Shown: positions 36,353 to 48,300 of the stretch, in pieces
Layout of the letters: each line of letters opens with the position of its first letter
Position numbering within the stretch: the first letter of the stretch is position 1
Source: Druceiella hillmani
Lineage: Eukaryota > Arthropoda > Insecta > Lepidoptera > Hepialidae
Direction of reading: 5' to 3'
DNA length: 64,000 bases
Assembly: GCA_039881145.1 (NCBI GenBank)
Contig: JAYKKI010000023.1
Location: 2,137,501 to 2,201,500, forward strand
The notes under the pieces: model-generated
Databases searched by the model: none
What the model saw: the letters and a program-made list of their open reading frames with translations, nothing else
Told to the model about the DNA's origin: nothing
Position numbers and translations under genes: made by a program

Positions 36353-37100
36353 TTCATATAAATACCCGTAAACTTGCTTAATAATACTAAATACCAATAT
36401 GGAGCTCTTGTGATCTAATCCTTGCATGTTTGGCAATGCTCCATAATTCGCCTGCGTTATTGACGATGATAATAAAACGTACTTACTACGAATACAATTT
36501 TATGTGTAAGATTAAGATACTGGCTTAGCTAAGCACAATATATTATATAATCGAAACCGATATTCGTTTTTATGCGATGAATACGACGAACGAGGGTTCA
36601 TACGAACCCTTTATGACAAACGACGACAATAAGGGTCATTTAGGTCAACCTGCGGAGCCTTATGTGGTTCCATCTGACAGTGACAACTCCGAGTAGTGCG
36701 TGTGTGGGTTTTTTTGAACGCGTCGATGGTATGATCTATCGGGGTTGGCATGTGTAATTGTATTTTGGGTAGAGCTTTGTTAAATTTTAAAATATTTTTC
36801 GTTTTCTCGGATTCTCTAATAGGCTGTGCTCAAAGCGTGGTAATATATATAAAAAGCGTTCGTTTCCATATATTGAGGGTCGATTTCATTGAACAGTTAA
36901 CGTCACTTTGATAAAATCTCTTTATTTTTCATATCACTTCTGTCGTATCCACATATTTAGGAGTCTTCATATAATAACACTTTCACGAAACAGTAACAAC
37001 ACATATTAACGATTCTGGAATGTTTGAACACAGATTTACATAATCCTTTACATTCGACTAAATTTATTTAACCCTGCTAAAGAAATATCACTAAACAATA

Positions 37101-37104
<4 letters not shown>
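36353..37104. other. AT-rich stretch, one GC-richer patch
   Basis: 36570-36720 is GC-richer ('aatacgacgaacgagggttc'). No gene recognised. Confidence 0.5.

Positions 37105-37141
<37 letters not shown>
37105..37141. repeat. (TA)n microsatellite
   Basis: About 18 TA dinucleotides. Confidence 0.95.
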
Positions 37142-37143
<2 letters not shown>

Positions 37144-37254
37144 TTGGTTTACATTTTAGTCATTTTTGCCGTTGTGTCAATGTGCGCTTCGTCGTTAGAT
37201 AATGAATTACATTTTTGGGATTATACGGTTTAGAATTTTAAGGTATAATCTTTT

Positions 37255-37765
37255 TTAGGGTTTTGTACCTCAAAAGGAAAAAAAGAAACCCTTTTATAAT
37301 CATTTCTTTGGCCATCTGTTGGTCTGTCAAGACCTTTTTTTCTCAGGGAAGCGTTGAGATATCAAGTTGAAATGAATATGAAATACGTAGGTCTTCGGTT
37401 TCTTGGAGCTGTAAAAAATCAAGTTTCACAGTCAACGCAATGAAGAAGAACCCTAAAAATACCGCGAGTTATGTCGCATATTTTGACACCCGCAAATAAA
37501 TTAAAACTTATAGGGTACTTCCCGTTGACATAGTAACATAAAATTTAGCAATAAGCAATATATAACAGTACAAGCAAAGATTAAAAAATCCGAAAATCGT
37601 TAATTTGTAATTATAGATATAATGGGCGATACGTTTTTATTCTAAAAAATTAAAATTTTGTAAATAGTTTGCAAGAAATATTATGTACAATTAAATGTTT
37701 ATAAATTCCTAAATGTATATAGAACCCTCATAGTGCGAGTTCCACTCGTACTTGATAGTTTTTTT
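37255..37765 (+). repeat. Dispersed lepidopteran repeat, near full-length copy
   Basis: Starts 'agggttttgtacctcaaaag', then 'ggtctgtcaagacc', 'gatatcaagttgaaat', 'cacagtcaacgcaatg' and 'ggtacttcccgttgacat', ending 'agaaccctcatagtgcgag'. Same order as 3289-3775. Confidence 0.8.
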
Positions 37766-38272
37766 TGTGAATGAAGTGAATAAATCTTTGAGCCAAATAT
37801 AATATGTGTTTATAAATCTGTTCAAATGTTACGAGGCTATACGCAATGTAGCACCGACCAAGTTTTATAGAACCTTTTAATCGTTTACAATACACTCGCC
37901 TTAGACGCACAAACTTGTCACAAACATTCACAGCTTCACTTGGACGAACCAACTAACACCATTTTCGTTACCCACTAAACGACTCTTAAATTAATCATAA
38001 AATATTTTATCTTACGAAGAACAGATTTTAAAATAAGGATAGGGATATTAATTTTCAAGAAGAAATGTTTAAAATTCTATCAAATACCAATATTCATCGT
38101 TTTTATTAATTTACTTTCGGGCAAGAATTTTGAAATTAAACTAATGTACTTTGTAGCGTATTACTGAAATGAACGCGACAGTATGTAGTTTTTCAGTTAT
38201 TTATATATAGATATTTGAAGTTATTTTGTTATATATATATATTTGAAGTTATTTTATATAGAAATCAGAATC
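37766..38272. other. AT-rich stretch, nothing recognised
   Basis: A minus frame (37728-37952) overlaps the repeat end and is probably chance. A doubled 'atatttgaagttatttt' phrase lies at 38211-38254. Confidence 0.5.
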
Positions 38273-38542
38273 GCAATGCAAAAACCTAAAGATATTTGCA
38301 AGGCACACAAAGTGTAAAATAATAACAAAATTCTCATACAGAAATAACATACATTTATTTATAGACTGTTCACGGAGGTTTGTAATTTATCTTAATTTTA
38401 TATCTCCCACATGAGACGTACAATACCATAATAGTATTAATATATTTTAGAGTTGTATTTATGTATGTATAAATATCTGATTCACGGATAATACTCATTC
38501 CTCAAGAAGTATAACTGTTTCTTATAGTTTAAAAATGTCTAG
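38273..38542 (+). repeat. Dispersed repeat R270, copy 2
   Basis: Matches 34455-34728 in the same orientation ('aaaacctaaagatatttgca', 'cacatgagacgtacaat', 'tatgtataaatatctgattc'). The terminal stem is weaker here, and no satellite follows. Confidence 0.85.
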
Positions 38543-39589
38543 CAATTTTCAGATGCGACATTAAATAATTAAAGCCGCAGTTATAAGCTAATGATGAAAA
38601 GTAACAATAGGAACTGAACTGAACTGGAAAGGTGCAGTTTTCTATCGTGCAGTTTTTCTTCTCTAAAATAACTTAATTTTTTCTTGGTGAAAAACTTGCC
38701 CTTTTCAATTTGCTGTTTTTAATTTACAATCCTCAGTGGTAGGAGATTAGAGGTATAAAACAATTTTGTTATTTCCTGTGCGAAGTATCAGCCGTGGCGT
38801 AACAGTTACCCAACTTTTTTAGTACGTTAATATCTGCGCATCTTAGCGCGGGGGTTTAGCACAACGTCGACTTTGTATTCAATTTGCAATTAGACTTCCT
38901 AATCTCGCAGTCTTGTTATCGGCACATCGGCCGTTTCGCGCTCCTACCTTTCGACATCTAGCAGCTTTTTAACAATGTGAGCCCAAGCAAAGTTGCACAA
39001 GGCTATAGCAAATAGCATTCAGTAGGTGCGTAGATAAGTTACGCCCGTGATGCATTGCAGGCTGGTTGCGATGCAAATTGATTACAAAACGTTGCGTTAT
39101 TTTGTATGCATTTGCTTAATACTTATTTGCATTTAGATTCTCTTAATGTTTACAACATCTTTTAGTACCACTGATAAATTGTTGTGTTGCCCTGATATAT
39201 TCGATGAGATTATTTTAATTGAATTACTCGTATAATGTATTTTTCTACTGTGAATGAAAAGCTTTAACGCGTGCAGGGTTATTAAGTTTATTAGAAATTT
39301 AAAAAACAGATATATCTATGTTTGACTTCACGCTGTTTATTAAGATATTTTTAAAATAAAAATTCTTTTGTCACGATAAGTGAAACACATCGGTAGTGAG
39401 AGTGAGTTATAAATATAGATTCCCTACCCAACGTCAATTACTCAGCTCGTCAATGTATACAGGCAGTGAGGTAGGTTTAGATTGTTTCAATTTTTGTTAT
39501 GCTCCTAATCGTAATAAAGTATATATTTATTAACTATGCTGAAATAATTACAGTAAACATTTTCTTTAGTATGAGTGCGCTACATAAAC
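38543..39589. other. Mostly AT-rich, GC-richer at 38780-39080
   Basis: Includes 'cgcatcttagcgcgggggtt'. No frame recognised. Confidence 0.45.
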
Positions 39590-39878
39590 ACTTTATTTAT
39601 ACATATAATAAAATTGTAACAGAGTGAATTCTGTACATACGATATATTTTAAAAATAGTCACTGATTTTGCGTAAAGAATGATAAGAGAATCCAGAAAAA
39701 CCGTTATTAAAATTGTCTGTGTGTTAATTTGTTCGTCAATCACGCGAGATCTACTGGATGAATTTTCCTGAAATTTGGTATGGTAATAGTATATACTCAA
39801 GAGCAACGTATGAGATAACATATGAGAGATAAATTCTTATTCCGAATTTCACGCGAACGAAGTCGTAGGCGCAGCTAG
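39590..39878 (+). repeat. Dispersed repeat ending GCAGCTAG|T
   Basis: 39600-39830 is matched in inverted orientation by about 52190-52470 ('aacagagtgaattctgtaca', 'tttggtatggtaatagtata'). The 3' part, 'cacgcgaacgaagtcgtagg' then 'cgcagctag' followed by T, resembles a common lepidopteran repeat end. CTAG|T would be compatible with a Helitron 3' end, but no clear hairpin or 5' TC is seen. Confidence 0.6.
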
Positions 39879-40379
39879 TAATAATGTAAGTTTCACTTCC
39901 ATATCGAATGGTGGTCACGCAGGTTTTCTTATTTATTTATAAGCCATTAGTAAACGAAGTTCAAAAAGTCTCGATCATAACCACTAATCAACCAGTAATT
40001 AATCAGTAGATTGTAAGACGCTTTCTATTTGTGTGCAATCACATAATCGTTTACATAGCCATTCTCTGCGGACGTTTTGGCGGTATGAATAATAGCATCG
40101 TGCTAGGTAAATATAAATTTATCGATTGATAGTGATGTTGAAATTAGAAATTATAGTAAAATAACTTTTTTTTAATTCTGATGTATTGCTAAGCACTGGC
40201 GATTTATATATGTATTACCAGCAATAAGGTGACGACCTAAACCCGTTTTCTAATATGCCTGTTTCTAATTTTCCCTTTGAATTTTTTACTGTAGCTCATT
40301 TTAATTTGTAATTTTAATTGTAAGGTACGTAAAAAAGTGCTTCTCATAGAAATTTTCGCCTTTTTATGTAACCTTATTA
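39879..40379. other. AT-rich stretch, nothing recognised
   Basis: No signals noted. Confidence 0.6.
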
Positions 40380-40930
40380 ATAAGCAGCTGTGCCCACAAC
40401 GTCGTTCGCATGGAACTTTGGATTTATTTATACAGGTTATGTAAAAAATCGATATATTTGATGAAGGCTTATACTATTGCCACATAGATTGCCTTCTATG
40501 GAAATTTATTGAAAACACTTGATAATCAGGATTCTCCTACTTCACTGTAGAAAGGGCCATATTGAAAATAATCAAAAATGTAGATATCGTCCATAAATAT
40601 ACTAAGTATATGGTTCCACTTCCACAGGAAACTTTCCAGATTCACTGTATTTGAATACATACGTGATCTATATTAGGTGTAAGGTATGGGCTACGTAATC
40701 TATACGCCAAGGTACCACAGCCTTAAAAAGTAAGAGTGTGTAGACAGGCTTCGTGGAAACCATTCATCATGATATCTGAACGTTTCGAGTTGGTATAACT
40801 TCGGAACTTTCAGATATTATGATGAAACTAAGTTGGTCCTAGGATTATTTTATGTGTAAAATTCATATCAATTACTTCAGTAGTTTCGAGTGAAATCTGT
40901 TTGTAGGGACAGGTAGACAATTTTTTTATA
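40380..40930 (-). repeat. Decayed interspersed repeats
   Basis: 'agctgtgcccacaacgtcgt' then 'tcgcatggaactttgg' (about 40386) is the inverted form of the end seen at 39841-39878. 'ggtataacttcggaactttc' (about 40792) resembles the fragment at 31620. Boundaries unclear. Confidence 0.45.
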
Positions 40931-40980
40931 TAAATTCATTGTAGTAATCAAATATGTCAATGGGAAAGTTTTTTAACGCT

Positions 40981-41240
40981 GAAAATTATAAAGATGGAGG
41001 CAGGCACTGTAATTTTATATCTCTCATTGATGGTATTCATTCCTTTGTACTATTTTATATCTCTCATTGATGGTATTCATTCCGTTATACTATTTTATAT
41101 CTCTCATTGGTGGTATTCATTCCATTGCACTATTTTACATCTCTCATTGATGGTATTCATTCCGTTGTAAAATTATAAAATTGGAGGCAGGCACTGTCAT
41201 TTTATATCTCTCATTGATGGTATTCATTCCGTTGTACTAT
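40981..41240 (+). repeat. 40-bp minisatellite with larger duplication
   Basis: 'ctctcattgatggtattcat' recurs at 41021, 41061, 41101 and 41141, exactly 40 bp apart. A flanking phrase 'ggaggcaggcactgt' (40996 and 41183) shows that a larger block including the flank was also duplicated. Confidence 0.95.
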
Positions 41241-42071
41241 GTTTGGCTACTTCAGCTTTTATATACGTTTGTATCATAAAATTAGGAAATTCAATAGTGT
41301 GTTATGTATTACTGCAAACATTCATGTATTCACATCGTCATCTGCCCCCGTGCTCGCTGTGAATAAATTATCAAGATAGACACAGCCCGGTCCACTTGTT
41401 TGGATCTATAATTAAAATTTAAAATCGTAATGACCCGTAAGGTCGTTCTGTATTATTTTTTTTTCACGAATATCAAGTTACACTTATCCGCATTCGTACG
41501 TAAAACCTTTTTCACATACGTAATATATGAAAATCTGTTTCACTGAGTAGTACGAATATTTTGCATAATCCCACAGCTCAACAAGGGAGCGCTTTTCTCG
41601 CAGTTTGCTGCGTTGCTTCGTTTTTGTAGATCACTCCCTTATAGTGTGGGGGCGAAACAAAAATGTATCTCACAATTATTTGTTTTAACACGTTCATGTA
41701 TGTAATAATTTGTGTATCGGAATTCGCACTTGGCAAATATGAATTCCGGTTGACAGAGAAATCAAGATCTAAGTTATTAAACAATGCGATGGCTTCCTGG
41801 CCCATCATACGTCTTTTTGTGTATAAGTAATTCTACCAGTTCTCTATTTTAGTAGCTTATTTCGTAAACAAACAATTTTAATGTAACCAAAAGTTTGAAA
41901 TCAAACGATACGAATAAAATACAATTCAAAATAAACCGATTGCACGATGACAATAAGTCCACTGAGTAACGATAAAAGTAACCTTAATCTTAATGTAAGT
42001 CTTAGCCTAAATGGCAAACGGTAAGATACAACCGTATGACTGGCGAAATAAAAGTCTAAATTTTGCTCGAA
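41241..42071. other. Stretch with one unrecognised ATG frame
   Basis: The minus-strand frame 41578-41808 has an ATG and 76 codons (starting MMGQEAIALFNNLDLDF). I do not recognise it and see no supporting splice sites. Otherwise AT-rich. Confidence 0.4.
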
Positions 42072-42273
42072 CCACACGATATCGTGTGGCAGGCCAATAT
42101 TTTAAAGTGTCGCATCACACGATATCGCGTTGTTAGTATTGTACGTGTTAATTAAGGAAATAGCGTAGATAACTATTTCTTTAATTAATTAGGCCTTCAA
42201 TATAATATGTTAATATTTGCATACAACATCAGGTTAAGTTAAAAAATGCACGAACACGACAATTTTTGTCGTG
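42072..42273. repeat. Cluster of short perfect palindromes
   Basis: 42072-42089 is an 18-bp perfect palindrome, CCACACGATATCGTGTGG. A partial copy 'cacacgatatcgcg' follows at about 42117, and a stem 'aacacgacaatttttgtcgt' lies at 42252-42273. Together they may mark a decayed inverted-repeat element. Confidence 0.6.
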
Positions 42274-43055
42274 TTTCCGTAAGAAAAATACAAATTTTTT
42301 TTCACTTTACTTCTTAATGTATGGTCTATTTTATTAAAAATGAAATGAATAGCTATCACTTGAACGTTTTCATATATTTATGAGCGAAAATTTGTTTAAA
42401 ATTGCACAGCAAACGTTATTTAGACGGACTTAAATAATGCAGACGACTGAAAAAGTTTGCGGTGATAGTATTGTGCCAGATTTTTATGTGTGAACTTGAT
42501 ATTATTCCAAATGATGGCAGAGTTTGCTCCAAAAGGGCTCCAATTTTTCCAAGTTTCATTTCAACACTTTTTTTAGGTATCAAAATATAATTTCGTTTCT
42601 ACGATAGTAAATTTTATTTATAGTCGTACGTCAGTTCCGTCTGTTTTTATGGTTGATGCATAATAATTTTTATGCGTAGATTAAACAGGGCTCGCCAAGC
42701 TTTTTATTATTTTTCTTTCACCGATAATTTTAATATTATTTCTTCAAAATTTAGAATTAAATTTACTCCACACTTTACATCATAGATGAGTACAATATGG
42801 TTGTTTTTGGGCGTAATTACGGGATAATTTTTTTAGTAGCTTATTTTCTTTATCCATTTGTTAGTTGAATTAAAGTCTGTATGCAGCTGCAATTTAGACA
42901 GTCGATGATTATGCAAGAAGTAAAGAATGAGACGATTGTCTTCTTTAAACCAACTCAGAGTATCACGAGAACTAATAAATTTTCATGTTGATTGGAAATT
43001 GAAAAACGAGCCATGTTTGTGCCGTATACTATATGGAAATAATTAAATATATTAA
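42274..43055. other. AT-rich stretch, nothing recognised
   Basis: No signals noted. Confidence 0.6.
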
Positions 43056-43160
43056 ATTATTTCTAAGTTGTATATTCCTGAAATATCAAGTTCGTCACCT
43101 AACTTCTAATTATTTCTAAGTTGTATATTCCTGAAATATCAAGTTCGTCAGCTAACTTCG
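43056..43160 (+). repeat. Recent 53-bp tandem duplication
   Basis: 'ttctaagttgtatattcctg' at 43061 recurs at 43114. The two units differ at about one position, so the duplication is young. Confidence 0.95.
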
Positions 43161-43584
43161 CTGAAACGAATATTATGAAAAGAATGCTATTATCGTTTGT
43201 TTTGTGTTCGATAGGTTGGAAACTACTTTCAAAATTTCTAAAAACTGCTATGTATTGTTTTCTATATACGCTTGAGTGATTTAAGGTACATGGTAATTAA
43301 AGTACGTTGACAGTAGGACAAAACTATGATAGCAAAAACGTAGCAAATCAGCGTTTCTAAAAGGACCAAGAATATGTAAAAATTTTACCATGTCAGTATC
43401 TATAACATACAACGTGAAATAAACGTATACAATTAAATTTCCCATCAGTCACAATCGCTTAGAAAGACCAAAATTTATAAATAAATTGTGTAATGGCTGA
43501 TTTGTTAGAATAAATGCGGTAATGCCTAGTTTAGACAGCAAGTTTTGATATAAATTATTACAAGTAAGTCTTCAAGACGTGTAT
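43161..43584. other. AT-rich stretch, nothing recognised
   Basis: No signals noted. Confidence 0.6.
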
Positions 43585-43815
43585 TTTTTATATTTCGTTA
43601 CTTAGGGCATATTAAATAGAGTTATATTTTAATAAAAACTCCCTAATCCTTCTTTATTTCCTTTTTTATAATATTTCATTCTTTTAGGAATATCAAATGG
43701 AGTTCCATGTTAATAAAGTCTCCCTAATCCTTTTTATTTCCTTTTTTATATTTCGTTCTTTTGAGAATGTCAAATAGAGTTCCATTTTAATAAAAACTCC
43801 CTAATCTTTTTAGTC
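43585..43815 (+). repeat. Three-copy tandem repeat, about 80-bp unit
   Basis: 'aaatagagtt', 'aaatggagttccatgttaat' and 'aaatagagttccattttaat' begin at about 43614, 43695 and 43772. Each is followed by a 'ctccctaatc' block and a pyrimidine-rich stretch. Confidence 0.85.
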
Positions 43816-44314
43816 ATTCTATGACCTATTTTATTTCTTACTTAAGGAATAAATAGTATACCCACCAATGACATGTCACACCTTCTCCTAAATCTTCCCT
43901 TGATGTCTTTACCTTTACACAAAACACAGATTCAATTTTAGATAAGAAAAATCAGGACTGAACCGCTAATTATGAGCAGTGCTATACTTTTACCAATATT
44001 GTCGAAGATAATATGGTTATCTTCGAACTCCTAACAAGCGTTAAAATTAATGAACATTAAATAACGAATCACCGATAACAAATATCTAAGAAAAAATCAC
44101 AACTTAGAAAACATTATATAAAATCCTTTATCCTTTATTTTTTACGCAGTTTGTATAAAACCTTGCTTTTTCCTTGGCCTTATCCATTGAGGTTTCCCAA
44201 GTACTTCTAGCAATTTTGAACTAACTCACATTAATTTTGCTATGTTTTTTTTTCAATTCGTTGTAAAAGACTAAAACTTCTGGTGTATTTTTTTTAATTA
44301 TATAATTTTCTGCA
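43816..44314. other. AT-rich stretch, nothing recognised
   Basis: No signals noted. Confidence 0.6.
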
Positions 44315-44710
44315 ATGCTGTTTTACAGCTTTTTCACTTTCACCTCATCAATTTCTGATAGTCTATTATCAATTTCTGATAGTCTATTATCTGTGCATGC
44401 GTTGGTTGAGGAGCCCTGCTTAGCTTATCGACGCGTTTGTCGCATTACAGCTTATACTTTATTGTCGAGGCACGGTGTTGGTCATAAAAATGGTCGTAAA
44501 TATTTATTATTGGTAGGATTCTTTAATTCTGTAGTTGGCTATGTGCAGTATGATTGGGCAAGAACCGTGCCTGCGTTATGCTGTAATGTTGCGGTTAGGG
44601 CTCTGCCCATGTGAGCAGTGCTTGTAATCGTAATGCAATTTCGGTTTATAGCTAATGCCTACTGGGAAAATTGCTCCACTTGTATGCAGCGGACTGACGT
44701 TTGCTTATAG
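44315..44710 (+). other. Unrecognised 99-codon ATG frame in a GC-richer patch
   Basis: The frame 44315-44614 starts at an ATG and includes a 24-bp tandem duplication ('caatttctgatagtctatta' twice, giving the SISDSLLSISDSLLS peptide). From 44390 to 44700 the DNA is GC-richer than its flanks. The peptide is hydrophobic to mixed and matches no family I know. No splice or promoter evidence, so coding is unlikely; the patch may be conserved non-coding DNA. Confidence 0.2.
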
Positions 44711-44916
44711 GTAGTCTTTTTACGACGTTTGTATTTTATTGTTGTTACTAACAAGAATTTCTAACAAACGAAATAACATTCAAAGTTAAATATTTAAAAT
44801 CCCCGATTTGTAATGATTATAATCGATCTTTCGAAATTATCATATTCGTATCTCACTTACAGGTAAAAAAAGTAAAAGTAGATTTCTTTGGGTTGAAAAA
44901 CACAGACACGGTGATG

Positions 44917-45480
44917 TGTTTTGCACAATATTTCACTTATAGCTACAGTTTTCGAATGTAGTGAAAGGTGCTCAACATTTCACTTTCAGCTGCGGTTTTG
45001 AATGTGGTGAAAAGTGCACAACATTACACTTACAGCTGCAGTCTCGGAATGTGGTGAAAGGTGCACAACATTGCACTTTCAGCTGCAGTTTCCGAATGTG
45101 GTGAAAAGTGCTCAATATTTCACTTCCAGCTGCGGTTTTCGAATGTGGTGAAAAGTGCTCAATATTTTACTTCCAGCTGCAGTTTTCGAATGTGGTGAAA
45201 AGTGCATAACATTTCACTTCCAGCTACAGTTTTCGAATGTGGTGAAAAGTGCACAACATTTCACTCACAGTTGCAGTTTTCAGGTGTGGTGAAAAGCGCA
45301 CAACATTTCTCTTACGGTTGCAGTTTCGGAGTGTGGTGAAAAGTGCACAACATTTCACTTACAGTTGCAGTTTCGGAATGTGGTGAAAAGTGCACAACAT
45401 TTCACTTACAGCTGCAGTTTTAAAATGTGGTGAAAGGTTTAAAATATTCCATTTACAGTTACAGTTTTTGAATGCGGTGA
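44917..45480 (+). repeat. Minisatellite, about 47-bp unit, 12 copies, E-box bearing
   Basis: Units run 'cagctgcagttttcgaatgt' / 'ggtgaaaagtgcacaacatt' / 'tcactta'. Six of the twelve copies keep the E-box CAGCTG, so the array holds repeated bHLH-type sites. Divergence among units indicates moderate age. Confidence 0.95.
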
Positions 45481-45689
45481 TACCCTGTGTGATTCAATGT
45501 TTTTGTCTCCCTCATGATTGACATTGTTTTTTTTTCTAAATCTGTAAACTTGATCCTAGGATATACCTTCCTTTATTCATTTTGTCCTTTCTCCCATCAA
45601 TATATTGTTATTCCTTACATTCATTCATGAAAGTAATTATCCACGCCCAAGTACATAATTACGGAGAAAATTGAAAACGAGCCAACACC
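45481..45689. other. Pyrimidine-rich spacer, nothing recognised
   Basis: No signals noted. Confidence 0.55.
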
Positions 45690-45985
45690 TCCCTTTTTCA
45701 TTAGGAGACCGTGTCTGGTCGCGAAGAGCAAACGGAGTTGGAAGCGAAATAATTATGTGCTAACGGGCAACTAAGTGGGGAAGTTCGCAGGCGAGAGCAA
45801 AAAATATCAAATTAGGGAAAAATGTAATGGGAGCTGCAGGGCGCGGGATGGAGACCAGTTAATTACAAGGCGTCGCTTTTTTGCTCGATGCGATTGGTAT
45901 GTTAGCTTTAGTGCATCACGCTCCTCGATTAATGATGGGCTTCTGTGACAGATGATCCTCTGTGAAGCTTTGGATTTGTTTAAAA
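45690..45985. other. GC-richer island, candidate conserved non-coding element
   Basis: Less AT-rich than both flanks ('gggagctgcagggcgcggga'), with homeodomain-like cores 'cagttaattacaag' at about 45856. No recognisable frame. Confidence 0.3.
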
Positions 45986-46754
45986 AAGTTTACGTAATAA
46001 ATCCGATGGTATTGATTTGAATATGTTTTTGCTGTGATTTTATATAATAGGATGTATCCCTTTTCGTAGCGGTATGGTGTTATTAGTTAGAATAAAGGAA
46101 ATTTTTACTTTTGGCAATTAGTATATGTTTTTGGTCTTTATATATCTTTCTATATTTTTCTTAGAAGTTCTTAATTTCTTTTTCAGACTTTTTTTAATTT
46201 TTTAAATTTTTTTTTCAGAACTTTTTTCAGAATTTTTATTTCTGACCTTTTCAAAGTTGTGGTATTTCATACATATTTTATTAATTAAATTATTCTTGAT
46301 ACTTAAAAAACGAAAAGGTTTCTTTCTGTTGCCTATGTATGTATTTTTAATATAAATACTCCAATAAATTCCCGTAATATAGAATAGGTTAATTCAGTTT
46401 TTACGTATTGTCATTTAAATCGATGTTTTTTTTAATTTAAAAAAATACAAGAAATATAATAGTTGCGAATAATAAAAATAATAGTTGAATAAAGATAATG
46501 CCAGCCACATATTAAAAGAATTATATCACCTTACCCTGGTTTAATTTCATCTTCAAAAGCAGATATGATTCAGTTACTTTATTATTTATTTATCGTCTTT
46601 ATGCCGATAAGGTTCCCAGTATTTAAACTACGAGTATTTATAAATTTCTGAGGTGACTTCGACGGGTCCTTTGATTATAATACCTGTAATAATTTTTAAT
46701 ACATAATATTTAAAAAACTATTTTTGAGCCATCGTCATCATCGTCGTATTTCAT

Positions 46755-46756
<2 letters not shown>
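45986..46756. other. AT-rich stretch, nothing recognised
   Basis: 'cagacttttt', 'cagaactttt' and 'cagaattttt' recur at 46184-46230 as a weak pyrimidine repeat. Confidence 0.55.

Positions 46757-46832
<76 letters not shown>
46757..46832. repeat. (TA)n microsatellite with an ACACAC interruption
   Basis: Two TA runs separated by 'aacacaca' at 46791-46798. Confidence 0.95.
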
Positions 46833-46835
<3 letters not shown>

Positions 46836-47008
46836 GATGAAAATGAACGTCTATTATTCATGCAGATGATTCTGTGCATCAATCTGTTCAGAAAATCTTA
46901 AGGATATGGCAACTTTCAGCCGTTTTTTTTAAATGTACTGTTCTAACGAAAAAAATTATATTTTTTCACAAAAAGACACTTCAAATATACCCAGTTTGAT
47001 ACGTAGAG

Positions 47009-47440
47009 TCAGCTATATGAATAATAGATACGTTCCTTATTAAAGTCCTCTATATGTACATTCGGCGAACTCATTGGTCTAAGAGTGATTTCTTCGGGAC
47101 AACTGAAGCGAAGTGGAAGAGGACTGAAGTAAGATGTATAATAATAAATATTTTCAAAGAAAATTGGTCCAAATTCGACATCCCAGAAAGAAAAAGGAAT
47201 ATGATAAAGCATGAGCGAGCCAAAATATATTAATAAAGGAATAATATATAGCGCGAGTTATGTTCGGAATTATCAGATGACCTTTGAAAGCGTATATAGA
47301 CGGATATATTTCGGATATTGGGATCCAATGAAGTCCATAAACTAGCGCCGTTAAAAAAGTGAATATCATTTTAAATGTAACCAAATGTTCACTATATGCC
47401 GGAAGCGGATTTTGGAGCTTTATGAACGTTAATAGCTTCG
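47009..47440 (-). pseudogene. Possible NRF-6-like acyltransferase C-terminal relic
   Basis: Two overlapping minus-strand frames, offset by one base, look like one frameshifted protein end. The first (47384-47154, in-frame upstream to about 47440) is membrane-like: MIFTFLTALVYGLHW, then RAIYYSFINIFWLAHALS and a cysteine. This resembles the A-x-Y-x-S-x5-W spacing near the last helices of insect nose-resistant-to-fluoxetine (NRF-6) family membrane acyltransferases. The second (47212-47009) continues GPIFFENIYYYTSYFSPLP and NVHIEDFNKER, like the 'PLSRL...' and 'DFN' region of that family. A frameshift and the missing N-terminal part make it a pseudogene if real. A different multi-pass protein remains possible; recognition is by pattern only. 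Confidence 0.4.
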
Positions 47441-48240
47441 AGATAATTCAAATCATGATTGCACTAATGATTGACGAACGGATGTGATCGATTTGAAACC
47501 ATCATGATATACGCATTTTTTTCGCTCGGATGTTTATCAATTTCCCCATCAATTAGTGAAACGTTCGTAATGAAGGTAGGTAGCAAATGACTGATCTTAT
47601 GATTAGCGTCCAGTTAGAACTATGGACGATTCCGAGTTGCACTCAACGACCAATTATCACCTCACAAGTGAAATCCACTTTCCGATATAAATGTGGTTAG
47701 AATGTTTCTAACGCCTTTATTAATTATACGTTTAACTATATGATATGTATCAACTGAAAGGTTTAAAATAATAATTGCAGTAATTAGAGATAATTATGAA
47801 AAAAAATTAGTGTCATTAAGTCAAATTAGCACTTTCATTAAATCGATTCGTGGTTTTAACTGCGATATAAAATAAATCTTTATTGTGATTGATTGTATAT
47901 TAGTAAATTAAAATAACTACTTTGTTGTGAAATATCTGCCCATTTGACGTATTTATAATTGTTCTATTAATACTAGTTTAATTTAATTTTGTTTAAAAAA
48001 CTTATACGTATACTGTTGTTATTTTGTTATGATGTTATTTTTTGGTTATGAAATAGATTTTGTAAAATTGTATGTAATTTCGGTAAAGGGATTTAGATAT
48101 TTTCGTTATATAAGTTGGTAATATTGTATCTATGTATATATAAATAACAGTAATCTAACATATGGATGAGGCAAAGCGCGGTGATTAAATCTCGTATATA
48201 TTTTACTGATTCTCTGTAATATCGTTCTTTATCATACATA
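47441..48240. other. AT-rich stretch, nothing recognised
   Basis: No signals noted. Confidence 0.6.
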
Positions 48241-48300
48241 TTTTTAGGGTTCCACAGCTAAATGGAAAAAAACCTCATTCGTTACGTTTGTTGTTTCGTA
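48241..48300 (+). repeat. Fragment of the dispersed lepidopteran repeat (5' end)
   Basis: 'ttagggttccacagctaaat' then 'ggaaaaaaacctcattcgtt' matches the opening of the copies at 3289 and 37255. Confidence 0.45.

Noticed and set aside
39590..39878. Helitron call for the CTAG-ended repeat
   Set aside because: CTAG|T is present but I could not identify a 5' TC end or a clean terminal hairpin, so it is left as an unclassified repeat.
41578..41808. 76-codon ATG frame as a gene
   Set aside because: No recognisable motif, splice site or homologous segment in the window; length is within chance for a relaxed-composition patch.
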